Below, in pieces: positions 1-10,069 of a stretch of 36,651 bases of DNA (within the stretch, counting starts at the first letter, position 1; the number at the start of each line of letters is the position of its first letter). The notes under the pieces were generated by a model. It was not told the origin of the DNA and did not search any database. It was given only the letters and a program-made list of their open reading frames with translations. This DNA comes from Mesomycoplasma hyorhinis ATCC 17981 (lineage in GTDB: Bacteria; Bacillota_I; Bacilli_A; Mycoplasmatales; Metamycoplasmataceae), in contig NZ_KB911493.1 in assembly GCF_000383515.1 (NCBI RefSeq), forward strand, positions 1 to 36,651. The letters are read 5' to 3'. Made by a program: the position numbers and the translations under genes.

Positions 1-281
1 ATTTGACTTGGATTAAGATTATTTTCAAGTGAAATTTTAACAATTGGTTCACCAGCTAAAAATCTTTTAACTATGTTTAATCTTTGATCTATAGTTCACT
101 TTTTATTTCGTGGTTTTTTCTTAAGACCTTCAACACCTAATTTGTCATAAATTTTTTCTCAAAAATTTACTTGATTTAAAAAATTTTTTTGACTTGTATT
201 AGCAAAATCAGGCTTTTTAATTTCAATTCCTTTTTTGTATTTTTTTACACATTCTAATTTAAATTCTAATGAATATTTCAT
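1..281 (-). CDS. IS3/IS150-type transposase OrfA, N-terminal part, cut by the window edge
   Basis: The first 93 codons of a minus-strand gene starting at the ATG complementary to 279-281; the rest lies left of the window. The protein opens MKYSLEFKLECVKKYKKG, the usual start of IS3/IS150-group OrfA proteins, whose helix-turn-helix domains bind the element's ends before OrfAB catalyses transposition. A second basic helix-turn-helix-like stretch (about residues 62-93, KWTIDQRLNIVKRFLAGE) follows, as in two-HTH OrfA proteins. Two Trp codons are TGA. The ribosome binding site GGGGA lies 6-10 bases before the ATG, inside the 3' arm of a perfect hairpin. The neighbouring gene points into it from the right. 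Family assignment is by eye; catalytic OrfB and the far IS end are not visible, so intactness is unknown. Confidence 0.72.
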
Positions 282-286
282 AAAAA

Positions 287-319
287 ATCCCCTTTTCTAT
301 TTTTCTAGGAAAAGGGGAT
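287..319 (-). terminator. Perfect 11-bp hairpin with U-run: terminator covering the transposase RBS
   Basis: ATCCCCTTTTC (287-297) and GAAAAGGGGAT (309-319) are exact inverted complements around an 11-base loop. Read on the minus strand the stem is followed by six T's (282-287), so it looks like a Rho-independent terminator for the membrane-protein gene 344-1108. The same 3' arm holds the GGGGA ribosome binding site of the transposase. Confidence 0.7.
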
Positions 320-336
320 CTGCTCAATTTGCTACA
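320..336 (-). mobile_element. Possible terminal inverted-repeat end of the IS element
   Basis: On the minus strand the sequence just before the hairpin begins TGTAGC. IS3-family elements commonly start with TG, and the distance to the OrfA start (about 55 bp) is in the normal range. The opposite end is outside the window, so neither the inverted repeat nor a target duplication can be confirmed. Confidence 0.3.
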
Positions 337-343
337 TTTTTTC

Positions 344-1108
344 TTATTTTTTCTTTTTGAAAAAAGGTTCTTGTGTCATTTGTATTCTAAATACTCATTT
401 TCAAAAATAAGCACAAACAAAAGGAATAAACAAAGCTATTAAAAACATTACAATATCTAAAATAACTACTATTCCAATGTTTCCATCTTTATAAAATAAA
501 GGTTTTTTGAAGTTTAAAAATGAGTATATTGTGCCACCATCTCAGATTGTAACTGTTGAGGTTTCTGTCTTTATTTGATATTTTCCATAACTTAGTAAGT
601 AAATAATTAAAGCAAAAACAAAATAACCAAAAACATAAAAAGCACTTCTTAAAAATAATGCTTTATCCACAATAATGGATTTACGAATTAAAAATAAACC
701 AATAAAACCTAAAATAGGGTTTATTAAATGTGTAATTAAGGATTTTATAGCCGTATCTGCACTTTGTCAAGTTTTTCCATTTCATGAAAGTAAAGCTCAA
801 TAAACTAAAAATGTAATGGTAATTAAAGAAGTAAACGCAAAATAAAGTCGTTGAATTTTAGAACTAAATTTTCTATAAATAAGAAAACAAGCTACACACA
901 ACATAAAGTTTGATTGATAAGTGAAAAAAATAAAAGGACTGAAATGACCAAAAAAATATCTAAAATCAATCCCCGTTGGTCTAATATATTGATCTCTTGC
1001 TTTGATATAAATGATTTCAATAATGAAAACTACTAAAGTAGATATTAAAATTCAAATTCCTATAAATAAGAAGAAAATTTTGTCTTTTTTAAAATTACTT
1101 TTTATCAT
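344..1108 (-). CDS. Six-segment integral membrane protein, DUF1600/Pr6Pr-like
   Basis: A 254-residue protein, continuous from the ATG at 1108 to the TAA at 344-346 when TGA is Trp. About six hydrophobic segments can be seen, near residues 10-32, 53-75, 87-107, 123-143, 154-174 and 210-235, with a lysine-rich C-terminus (FFKKKK). Features such as FFTYQSNFMLC in segment 2 and THLINPILGF in segment 4 recall the DUF1600/Pr6Pr group of mollicute membrane proteins of unknown function; the match is by eye. No catalytic or transport motif is recognised. It has a strong ribosome binding site (AGAAAGGA) and its own TATAAT box, so it is probably a single-gene unit, divergent from secDF and ending at the hairpin 287-319. 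Confidence 0.8.
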
Positions 1109-1134
1109 TGTTTCCTTTCTAGAAATATCTTAAA

Positions 1135-1140
1135 ATTATA
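1135..1140 (-). promoter_or_regulatory. -10 box of the membrane-protein gene
   Basis: A perfect TATAAT on the minus strand, 26 bp before the ATG at 1108, followed by AGAAAGGA as ribosome binding site. No good -35 is present at the expected distance (T-rich only), which is common in mycoplasmas. Confidence 0.55.
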
Positions 1141-1210
1141 ACAACATTTAATTTTTTAAAAAATTTCTTTACTTTTTGTAGAATAATTTTGATTTAGAAA
1201 ATTAAAATAC

Positions 1211-1239
1211 TTAGGAATAATCGCTGTTTTTAGTATAAT
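1211..1239 (+). promoter_or_regulatory. Promoter of the secDF-hisS-aspS-permease operon
   Basis: TATAAT at 1234-1239 with a weak -35 (TTAGGA, 1211-1216; 3 of 6 consensus bases) at a 17-bp spacing. Transcription would begin near 1246, about 29 bp before the secDF ATG. It is divergent from the minus-strand -10 at 1135-1140. Confidence 0.55.
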
Positions 1240-1274
1240 TTAAAAACGTTTATAACAATGGCAAAGACAAAATT

Positions 1275-3857
1275 ATGAAAACTTTTTTAAGGAAACTCTT
1301 CACTCTCAATAATTGAAAAAGGTGATTTATTGCCTTTTTATCTTTTTTTACTATTGTTTTTGTTATCTCTTACACAAGTCAACAATATATTTCCAAAAAT
1401 ATTAACAAATCAATTGAATACGGTGGTGGAGCAGAGGTTTTAGTTCAAGTTAAAACTTTAGATAACAAAGCACCAAGTCAAAGCTTAGTAAGAACAGCAG
1501 ATGAAGAAATTTTTACAAGATTAACAGGTGGTTCCGGGCTTAACGGAACCAGTGTTTCTATTGAAGGAGAAGGAAGAATAAGAATTTCTAGAAATAATAT
1601 AACTGATAATAAAAAGCTAGATGCTTTTATTTCTGAAATTGTTACAAAACCTTTACTTACAATTACTGATGATGAAAATAAACCTTTGTTTTACGATGGT
1701 AAATTTGTAACTAATGGTTCTTTAGATTACGGAAGTGAAATAAATTGAGCTCCTCCTTTTAAATCTGAATCAGCACAAGCTCGTCCAAATCCAAATAATC
1801 CTTCACAAAATGAAGTCCAAATTGAATTAAAAGACAAAGATGCAGAACTTGAATGATCAAAAGCAACTGATTATATTTCCAAAAAACCTTTTGGTAAAAA
1901 TCGTATTTTAATTTGATCAAATATTTCAGGATTAATTAATTTAGCAAAAACTCAATATCCAAATGAGTGAAAAAATGCTAAAGAAAATATTTTTAATTTC
2001 ATTCATGTAAATGAAAATTCAACACCTGCGCCGTTACAAAATAATCAACCTGCTTCACCAGTTTTAAAACAATATCAATTTGATGCAAAAAAATACTTGA
2101 TTTCTGATGCACGAGTACAACAAGCTCTTAATGGTTCTTCATTTGTAATAAATGGTAATTTTTCTTCAGCTGAAGCTAAACAATTAGCTCTAAACATTAA
2201 TTTTGGAACAGCTAATTACAAACTCGATTTTCTTTCAGCTTCTTTTGTTTCACAAACTAAATCAGATTCAGCGTTTACTTCAGCTTGAATTGCTGTTATA
2301 GTTTCTATTGTTGTAATTTCTTTATTTATGATAGTAAATTATGGACTTTTAGGTGTTCTTTCTACTATCTCACTTGCTTTGTATATCTTCCTAACTTTAC
2401 TATTTTTCACTGTAGTTCGTGGAGAATATTCACCAATTACAATTGCCGCTTTAATAATCGGAATTGGCATGAATGTGGATGCAAACATTATTAATTTTGA
2501 GATTCTCAAAAGCAAAATTTATTCAGGCCACACGGTTAATAAGTCAAATGCATATGCAAATAAATCTTCACTAAGCACGATTTTAGATTCGAATATTACA
2601 ACTTTAATAGCTGGAATAATTCTCTTCTTTTTTGGAACCAAAAACATAAAAAGCTTCTCAATTACTTTAATTTTTTCAATTATTTTTACTTTATTAGTAA
2701 TTATGCTTTTTACCAAATTAATGACATCACTTGTTTTAAAAACAGGATTTTTTGACAAGCGAGTTTATTTATTAGGAATCAAACCAAAATATGTAAAAAA
2801 ATATGAAAGAGGTTATGTTTCTATTTTAGAAAAACCAGATTATTTAGCTCTTAATAAGTACACACGTTGGATTCCGCTAGTGATGTTTATTCTAGCTCTG
2901 CTTCTTTTTGCTATCTTTGCTGGTATTAATCATTCTGTTGCTGGCGGCTTAAATCTTTCAATCGAATTTAGTGGTGGAACAAATATTTTAATTGAAAACC
3001 AAGATCCAACTTATAATCTAATTGATAAAACCCGAGGTGAAGAAATAATTAAATTCTTAGAAAGTCAAGGAATTAAAAACAATGCTTCACAAATAGTAAT
3101 GCATCCACTAGATGCACAAAATAGTGTCTTTAATATTGAAATAAAAACACAACAAGATCTTACTTCAATTATTCAAAATTTAAACACAACTTTATCTTCT
3201 AAATTTTCTAATTTAAAATTCATAACTTATTCAATTTCAAATGAAGAAGCAAGAAGTTTAGTTTTAAATGCTATTTTATCAGTTGTTGTTGCAATAGTGT
3301 TTGTAACTACTTTTGCCTTTATAAGATTTAGATGAACTTTCTCTTTAGCAATCATTGTTTCTTTATTATTTAATGTCTTAATGGTTGTCTTTATTTTTAT
3401 AATTTTCCACATAAAACTCTCACCTACAATTGTTGTTGCGCTGTTATCCATTATTGGTTATTCAATCAATGACATCATTGTTATATTTGATAAAATCAAA
3501 GAAATATTTAGAGAATTACCATATACTGAAGTAAGTGATCAAGCAAGAATAAAAAGAATAGCAACACAAGCTATTAAAGAAACTATCAAACGTTCAATTC
3601 TGACTTCATTATCAACAATTTTTGCAATTTTTGTGTTGATGATTTTCTACAATTCTATTGATATTCTCTTTAGCTTTGCAATGTTTGTAGGTGTTGTATT
3701 TGGAACATTTTCTTCTTTATTTATTGCAACTACAATTTGAGTCAAATTAGAAACAAAAAGAAACAAAAGAAAATCCAAAAGAATTGATGTTGGATACTGA
3801 AAAGTGCAAAAAATTAGTGAACAAACCTTTGCAAACATTAATGATTACAACAAATAA
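1275..3857 (+). CDS. secDF: Protein translocase subunit SecDF (fused)
   Basis: An 860-residue RND-type subunit that uses the proton motive force to help SecYEG-SecA move proteins across the membrane, with SecD and SecF in one chain as in many Firmicutes and mollicutes. Residues 18-36 form the first membrane helix; a long extracellular domain follows (about 37-335), rich in Pro/Asn around 175-190 and 250-265. The SecD core carries GMNVDANI (about 398-405), matching the proton-relay GMAVDAN motif; the SecF half carries FSGGTN (about 565) and GYSINDIIVIFDKIKE (about 728-743), matching the SecF GYSINDT motif. The C-terminus is basic. Several Trp codons are TGA. No clear ribosome binding site precedes the ATG, but the first residues (MKTFLRKLFTLNNWKRWF) fit an N-in topology. 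It is first in the operon, 12 bp before hisS. Confidence 0.93.
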
Positions 3858-3869
3858 TTAGGTGCTTTA

Positions 3870-5186
3870 ATGAACAAACAACAAATTAATCTAAATGATG
3901 ATTCAAAAACAAATATTAACTACAAACCAAAAGGTACTCAAGACATTTTTGGCAAAAAAAAAGAAGTATTTTTACATATAAGAGATAGCTTTTTTCAAGT
4001 AGCTAATAGTTTTAATTTTCAATACATAGAAACACCAATTTTTGAATTTGCAAACATTTTTTTATCTTCCGGTCAATCTTCAGATATAGTAAATAAACAA
4101 ATGTATGAATTCAAAGATAAAAATGATCGTCTTTTAGCTTTGAGACCAGAGGGAACTGCACCAGTAATTCGTGCTATTAACGAAAATAAACTTTATTTAG
4201 AACATAATAAATTTTTCTATTTTGGCCCAATGTTTCGTTATGAAAGACCACAAAAAGGAAGAAATCGTCAATTTTATCAAGCAGGAATTGAGTATATTAA
4301 TTTAGATAGCAATTTAATTAAATTAGAAGTATTGGATTTTGCAAAACAATTACTAACTAAATTAGATTTATTAAAAGATACTACTTTAAAAATCAATTAT
4401 TTAGCAACACAAGAACAAAGAAATCTCTATTCTGATTATTTAAAAAAATATCTTTTAAATTATAAAGATCAATTAAGTTTTATTTCACAAACTAGATTGG
4501 ATGTTAATCCACTAAGAATTTTGGATGAAAAACAAGACGCTGATAAAGAATTTGTCAAACAAGCTCCAAAACTCCAAGATTTCTACACTCAAGAACAAAA
4601 AGAAGAATTTGAACAAATACAAAGACTTTTACAACAAAACAATATTAATTTCGAAGTAGATCCTTTATTAGTTCGTGGACTTGATTATTATGATAATTTA
4701 GTCTTTGAATTTGTTTCAGAATCCAAATATTTAGGAACTAAATCAACAATTTTAGCAGGGGGCTGTTATAATGGGTTATTTACTCGTTTTGCAGGGCCAG
4801 ATCTTAAAGGTATTGGATTTGCTTTAGGAGTTGATAGAATCGCGGAAATTTTAATTAATAATGATGAACTTTTTAAAGAATTTTTTTTGGATTTTTTTAT
4901 TTTAGCTTTAAATGAAGAAGAAATTGCTAATGTTACAAAACTAGTTTCAAATTTAAGGTTTTTAAATTTTAGAGTTGATTTTAATAAAAAGTTGTTCAAT
5001 TCTTTTGCTAAAGCATTTAAAAATTCAACAAAATGAAAAGCAAAATACTTGATTTTTAAAGAAAAAAATCAACCACAAGACAAATGAACAATTAAAAATA
5101 GTCAAACACTAAAAAACATAGAAATTAGCGAAGAAGACTTAAAAGATAAAGAAATATTAAACAAACTAGAAAAATTATTTAACTAA
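3870..5186 (+). CDS. hisS: Histidine--tRNA ligase
   Basis: A 438-residue class II aminoacyl-tRNA synthetase that activates histidine with ATP and loads tRNA-His in the cytoplasm. Class II and HisRS-specific motifs are in order: PKGTQDI near the N-terminus (about 20-26), ALRPEGTAPVIRA (about 90-102), motif 2 MFRYERPQKGRNRQF (about 120-134), the HisRS signature LVRGLDYYDNLVFEF (about 266-280) and motif 3 GFALGVDRI (about 316-324). A short anticodon-binding domain ends the protein; its last 50 residues are reached only by reading a TGA at 5034 as Trp. The length is normal for bacterial HisRS. A weak AGGTG lies just upstream of the start. It sits 12 bp after secDF and 16 bp before aspS; hisS-aspS pairs are common in Firmicutes and mollicutes. 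Confidence 0.96.
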
Positions 5187-5202
5187 GTAATAAGGAAGCA
5201 AT

Positions 5203-6924
5203 ATGTATCACCAAATCACTAATGAAACAATTTTATCTAAGTTAGTAAATCACAAAGTAGCAATCAAAGGCTGAATTAATAATATTAGAAAATTCAAAGA
5301 CAAAACTTTTGTCGAAATTAGAGATTATTATGGAATTTTACAAGTAATTATTGATTTAACTAATGATCATTTAAAAACCATTTTTTCTTCATTAACAAAG
5401 GAATCTGTTGTTGAAATTCAAGGCATTTTACGTAAGAGAAAAGATATAAATCCAAACATTAAAAATGGTGATTTAGAAATTATTACTCAAGATATTAAAG
5501 TATTTTCCATAGCTTCAGAGCTTCCTTTTCCAATCCAGGATCAAATAGATGCAAATGAAGATCTAAGACTTGAATATAGATTTTTAGATCTTAGAAGAAA
5601 ACCACTTAGAAACAATATTATTTTTAGAAACAAATTGTTCTACTATATTCGTTCATTTTTCTTTGAAAAAAACTTTATAGAAATTGAAACTCCAATTTTA
5701 TCCAAATCAACACCAGAAGGTGCAAGAAGCTTTTTGGTACCTTCAAGAAGAAAAAATCACTTTTTTTCACTGCCACAATCACCACAACTATACAAACAAT
5801 TATTAATGGTCTCTGGTTTTGAAAAGTATTTTCAAATAGCAAGAGTCTTTAGAGATGAAGATTTAAGAAAAGACAGACAATACGAGTTTGTACAACTAGA
5901 TGTTGAACTAGCTTTTCCGACAATTGAATCTATTAGAAAAGCTGTTGAAGAATTAATTGTTTATCTTTTTAACAAACTAAAAATAGAAATTAGCACTCCA
6001 TTTGCAATTTTAGAATATGATCAAGCAATTGATAAATTTGGTTCTGATAAACCAGATTTAAGATTTGATAATTTTTTATTAGCTGCTAATGATTTAAACA
6101 ATGCACAAGACTCTTTATTTGAAAAAAATACTACAAAAACCTTGTTTTTAGAAGACATTTTAATAGATAAAAAAGAATACAAAATCTTTAGTGAAAAAGT
6201 GGTTCAAAACAAAGCAAATCGTTTATTATACGTTCATATTCAAGATTGGCAAATTGTTCATTATTCTTTTAAATTGAACTCTTTTGAAGCAATCAAAACT
6301 TATGTTAAAAAACATAATTTTAAAACAGGAACATTATTTATTGTAAATGATGAATATGAAAAAGTTTGTCAAGGATTAGGAGCTTTAAGAGTTGCCGTAG
6401 CGCAACATTACAATTTAATTAAGCAAGATCAATACAAATTTTTATGAGTAGTAAATTGGCCAATGTTCGAACTAGATGAAGAAACTCAAAAACTCTCAGC
6501 TGCGCACCATCCTTTTACAATGCCAACTTTTGAAACTTTAGATTTATTAAAAACAGATCCACTAAAAGTAAGAGCACAAGCATATGATTTAGTGCTCAAC
6601 GGTGTAGAGGTAGCAGGTGGCTCCATTCGTATTAGTTCAAAACAAATTCAAGAACAAATTTTTGACACCATTGGTTTAAGTAAAGAGCAAGCAAATAACC
6701 AATTTGGCTTTTTATTAAAAGCTTTTAGCTATGGTGTTCCGCCTCATGGAGGTATAGCTTTTGGCTTGGATCGTCTACTTATGATTTTAACAAATTCTGA
6801 ATCTATTAGAGATGTTATTGCCTTTCCAGTTAACTCTAAAGGTCAAGATTTATTACTAAAATCACCAACGTTAACTGAAGATCAACAACTAAGAGAATAT
6901 AATATTAAACTAGTGGAGGAATAA
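5203..6924 (+). CDS. aspS: Aspartate--tRNA ligase
   Basis: A 573-residue bacterial-type AspRS, class IIb, which loads tRNA-Asp. An OB-fold anticodon-binding domain comes first (about 15-100, [23 protein letters not shown]), then the linker [16 protein letters not shown] (about 122-137), the catalytic core, motif 2 [20 protein letters not shown] (about 217-236), a bacterial insertion domain, and motif 3 [14 protein letters not shown] (about 515-528). The start at 5203 is preceded by AAGGAAG at good spacing. Trp occurs as both TGG (NWPMF) and TGA. The stop is 3 bp before the permease start, so the two are probably translationally coupled. Confidence 0.96.
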
Positions 6925-6927
6925 AAA

Positions 6928-8340
6928 GTGATTAAAAAGTTTTTCAAATTTAAAACAAATCGACAAAATTATTTCAATGAAAGACAATTTTTATTTTTTG
7001 GTTTGAATTACATTGTAGGATTTGGTTTTATAGCCACAATTTCTGGTGTTATTTTAACAGGTGCATGAGGAATGCTTGTTTTTGCACTTACTTCATTGAT
7101 CACATTAGCTGTTTTACTTTCGTTTTCTCGTGCAGGAAATAAATACAAAAATCTTGTTGGTTCATCTTATGCATATTCGAAACAAACTTTTGGTAGATCA
7201 ATGAGCTTTTTCCAAGGTTGAAATCAGTTTGTTCAAATTCCTTTATTTGCTTCAACAGTACCACTTTTCTTCTCGACTCTTCTTACCTCGATTGATCCTG
7301 CTCATGAAGTCATTTATACAATAATTTCTGTTGCTTTATATGTGTTATTGATTAGTATTGCCACTTTTGGTGTTCGTTTATCTTCTCGATTTATTTTTGC
7401 AGCAGCAGCAATTAAGTGATTAACTTTGTTTGTAGGTTTTGGGTTGATAATTTATATTATCTCAACACAAAAAAATAGTTTTATAGAAAATATTAGCGAT
7501 GTTTCAAAGCCATTTTCCATTGTTATTTTAACTAAAACAGTACTTAATTTTATGTATGCTTACGGTGGTTTTGAAGGACTTGCAGGGTTATCTAAAGATG
7601 TCAAAACCAAAAGATTTAAAAAATTATTAGTAATCTTATTTTTTATTATATTTACTGCTTATTTTGTTTTTTATTTAATTTTTTTAGGACTTAGTCAATC
7701 AACATTATTAGCAGATGGTAAAGAAAATTTTGGTTTGGATTTAGTTTATAAAATAGTTTGAGGAACAACAGGAAGTGTTTTATTTTCAATAGGGATATTT
7801 TTTAATAGATTTTCTTCAACTTTATCTTCTAGTCTTTATTATGGAAGAATTTTAGCTCCTTTAGCTCAAGATGGTTATTTACCAGCCAGTTTAGCGAAAA
7901 AAAATAAAAATGGTGAATACAGAAATGCAATTTACACAGTAGCTATTATTTCTATTTTATCCACAATAATTTTTACAATTATTCCCAAAGCTCTAAAAGT
8001 TCAAAATTCATTTAGTGCAATATTAAACAGTGGTAATTCAGCTTATTTAATTCAATATTGATTTACAATCTTTACAGTACTAATTTGAAAATGAAAAAAA
8101 GGTGAAAAAATACCTTTGTGAGAAACAATAATTTACATAATTGCTTTAATAATTATTCCATTTGTCATTCTTTTTTCTTTCTTTCCTTGAATTGCAGGAG
8201 AAGAATTTAGTAAAGATTCAATTATTATGTTATTTAGCTATGTTTCAACTATTTTAATAGGTTATATTATTTGAAGTAGTTATAGCTATTATAAAAATTA
8301 CAAAAAAAATAAACATTATAAAAGAGACTATTCATTGTAA
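6928..8340 (+). CDS. APC-superfamily amino-acid permease
   Basis: A 470-residue polytopic membrane protein starting with GTG at 6928, 3 bp after aspS; GGAGGA overlapping the aspS end is an excellent ribosome binding site and decides this start. About 12 hydrophobic segments are visible. GFGFIATISGV in segment 1 (about residues 31-41) fits the glycine-rich, substrate-backbone-binding stretch of APC transporters, and YGGFEGLAGLSKDVK (about 212-226) matches the segment 6 GFE motif. It should import amino acids or another small amine across the cell membrane; the substrate cannot be told from sequence. The operon with two synthetases suggests an amino-acid supply role (inference). Many Trp are TGA. 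The stop lies inside the terminator hairpin. Confidence 0.9.
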
Positions 8341-8351
8341 TAGTCTTTTTT
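8321..8351 (+). terminator. Rho-independent terminator of the secDF operon
   Basis: AGACTATT (8325-8332) and AATAGTCT (8339-8346) pair around a 6-base loop and run into six T's (8346-8351). A/T pairs extend the stem outward. The stem begins within the last codons of the permease, so the stop codon TAA (8338-8340) lies in the loop/3' arm. Confidence 0.8.
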
Positions 8352-8462
8352 GTTCAAAAAAGAAGGATTTGGTTTAAAAATTTATTAAAAAATGAAGTAA
8401 AAGTTTATTAGTAATTAAATGCATTTTCTTAAGCAAATTGATAAATAATCCTAAAAATGTAA

Positions 8463-8474
8463 TAAAATTATATT
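8463..8474 (+). promoter_or_regulatory. Probable tRNA promoter -10 region
   Basis: TAAAAT (8463-8468) and TATATT (8469-8474) lie 12 and 6 bp before the tRNA-Ser 5' end, and a TTGATA at 8438-8443 could serve as -35 for the first (19-bp spacing). No other promoter candidate separates the tRNAs from the upstream terminator. Confidence 0.4.
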
Positions 8475-8480
8475 GTTATT

Positions 8481-8571
8481 GGAACAGTACTCAAGTGGCC
8501 GAAGAGGACACGTTGGAAACGTGTTAGGGGTGTCAAAGCCCGCGCAGGTTCAAATCCTGTCTGTTCCGCCA
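8481..8571 (+). tRNA. tRNA-Ser (anticodon GGA)
   Basis: The acceptor strands GGAACAG (8481-8487) and CTGTTCC (8561-8567) pair, followed by G and an encoded CCA (8569-8571). The anticodon stem ACACG/CGTGT encloses the loop TTGGAAA with GGA at 8515-8517, reading UCC/UCU. A long variable arm lies between the anticodon and T arms, as expected of class II tRNAs, and the T loop is GTTCAAATC. Confidence 0.95.
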
Positions 8572-8574
8572 GAA

Positions 8575-8659
8575 GCTCTCGTGGTGAAATTGGTATACAC
8601 GTTAGATTGAGGTTCTAATGCAGAAATGCGTACGAGTTCAAGTCTCGTCGAGAGCACCA
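8575..8659 (+). tRNA. tRNA-Leu (anticodon GAG)
   Basis: GCTCTCG (8575-8581) pairs with CGAGAGC (8649-8655), followed by A and an encoded CCA (8657-8659). The anticodon stem TTAGA/TCTAA encloses TTGAGGT with GAG at 8609-8611, reading CUC/CUU. A long variable arm and the T loop GTTCAAGTC are present. It starts 3 bp after tRNA-Ser and is probably processed from the same transcript. Confidence 0.95.
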
Positions 8660-8671
8660 AATTTGCAAATT

Positions 8672-8699
8672 AAAGCACACATTTATGTGTGTTTTTTTT
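8672..8699 (+). terminator. Terminator after the tRNA pair
   Basis: CACACA (8676-8681), a TTTA loop and TGTGTG (8686-8691) followed by eight T's (8692-8699). Confidence 0.8.
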
Positions 8700-8718
8700 A
8701 TTTTTAGATACACTAAAA

Positions 8719-8729
8719 TATAATATAAT
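8719..8729 (+). promoter_or_regulatory. -10 region of rpmG-pepP
   Basis: Two overlapping perfect TATAAT boxes (8719-8724 and 8724-8729), 60 to 70 bp before the rpmG start. No clear -35 is visible. Confidence 0.5.
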
Positions 8730-8788
8730 TTAAGACATTATTAAACTTGAAAGAGTTTAGTCAATAAATAAATTTACAGGAGTTTATT

Positions 8789-8941
8789 ATGCCAAGAGAA
8801 GGTATTACTTTAAGATGTGAAAAATGTAAAATGGAAAATTACATTACTAAGAAAAACAAAAAAACACAAACTGAAAAATTAGAAATGAAAAAACATTGCC
8901 ACAAATGCAACGCACATACAAGTCATAAAGAAAAAAAATAA
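8789..8941 (+). CDS. rpmG: 50S ribosomal protein L33
   Basis: A 50-residue basic protein of the large ribosomal subunit. It carries the zinc-binding (C+) form of L33: LRCEKCK (Cys at 10 and 13) and HCHKC (Cys at 37 and 40). It opens [13 protein letters not shown] and the length is typical. The start at 8789 is preceded by ACAGGAG at 6-7 bp spacing. It is followed after 6 bp by the Xaa-Pro peptidase gene. Genomes with several L33 copies often carry a zinc-free paralogue elsewhere; that cannot be judged here. Confidence 0.93.
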   Translation: MPREGITLRCEKCKMENYITKKNKKTQTEKLEMKKHCHKCNAHTSHKEKK

Positions 8942-8947
8942 TTTAAA

Positions 8948-10009
8948 ATGAATAGAAAATATTTAGACTTAAGCTTTGAAGAACACAATTTAGATGCAAT
9001 AATTTCATTTTCTCAACAAACAAGATTATGAGTTTCTAATCTTCAAACAAGTGATGGAATAGTGTTTCTTGAAAAAGAAGAAATCCATTTATTTGTTGAT
9101 TCAAGATATATAGAAGCTGCTCAAAAAGATGCAAAAAATGTACAAGTTCATTTATTGACAGCAGCTAATTTAAAAGATTTTGTAAGTAGTAAAAATTACT
9201 TAAAAATTGGTGTTGAAAAAGAATACTTAACTTTAGCTGATTTTAAAAAACTTCAAGCTTGATTTCCAAGTGCAGAATTTGTACAAATCAATGCGCAAAA
9301 ATTAAGACTTATTAAGACAAAAGAAGAAATTTACAAAATCGAAAAAGCAGTAAAAATATCTTTAAGAGCATACGAAGAATTACTCAAACACATAAATAAA
9401 AACGACACTGAAAAAACTTTAGATATCAAATTAAATTTCTTCTTAAAAAAATATGGTGCTGATAAAGAATCTTTTGATTCAATAATTGCAACTGGTGCTA
9501 ATGCAGCTATGCCTCACTATCATCCTAAAAATGTGATTATTAAAGAAAATGATTTTTTAAAAATAGATTTTGGTGCAAGTTATCAAGGTTACATTGCTGA
9601 CATTACAAGAACAATTATCTTCAAAAAAGAAGAAAATTTTGACCCTAGAAAAGAAGAAATTTTACAAATAGTATTAGAAGCTGCAAAACTAGGAAGACAA
9701 GCAGTTAGACCAGGAATTACAGCTGCAGAGGTAGACAAAGTTTGTAGAGACTATATAGCTTCTAAAGGTTATGGCGAATACTTTGTTCATTCCACAGGAC
9801 ACGGAGTAGGAATTGATGTTCATGAATTACCATCAGTTTCTGTTGCTGGTTCAACAGTTTTAGAACCAGGGATGTTAATCACAGTTGAGCCTGGAATTTA
9901 TATTCCTGGCTTTGGTGGTGCTAGAAACGAAGATGTAGTTTTAGTAACAAACACAGGATCACTTACTCTTTCTAGACCAAAAGAAATAAACGGAGTTGAA
10001 CAAGAATAA
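8948..10009 (+). CDS. pepP: Xaa-Pro aminopeptidase, M24 family
   Basis: A 353-residue cytosolic metallopeptidase that should remove an N-terminal residue followed by proline. A short creatinase-like N-terminal domain (about 1-130) precedes the M24 'pita-bread' domain. All five metal ligands are present by alignment to the family: Asp207 (KIDFGA), Asp218 (IADITRT), His285 (STGHGVG), Glu314 (TVEPGIY) and Glu328 (RNEDVV); the second conserved His is His292 (DVHE). Two Trp residues are TGA, at about 28 and 105. No Shine-Dalgarno sequence precedes the ATG, which is 6 bp after the rpmG stop, so coupling to rpmG translation is likely. The length matches small bacterial PepP/PepQ-like enzymes; PepQ-type dipeptidase activity is the alternative. 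Confidence 0.93.
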
Positions 10010-10020
10010 AAGAAAAATAA

Positions 10021-10046
10021 AACACCTACTTTTTGTAGGTGTTTTT
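10021..10046 (+). terminator. Terminator between convergent units, probably bidirectional
   Basis: AACACCTAC (10021-10029), a five-T loop and GTAGGTGTT (10035-10043), followed by T's on the plus strand. On the minus strand the hairpin is also followed by a T-rich run, so it could also end the ABC operon, whose last stop is at 10070-10072. Confidence 0.75.
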
Positions 10047-10069
10047 CTTTATTTTTGTAGCTTTTTGTA

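Noticed and set aside
1258-1290. Upstream ATG before secDF (a 10-codon frame)
   Set aside because: It has no ribosome binding site and ends within secDF; the 1275 start gives a proper N-terminal membrane topology.
2285-2494. Short plus-strand frame rich in Cys and Tyr
   Set aside because: It overlaps secDF in another frame and its composition has no protein character; SecDF motifs run through the region.
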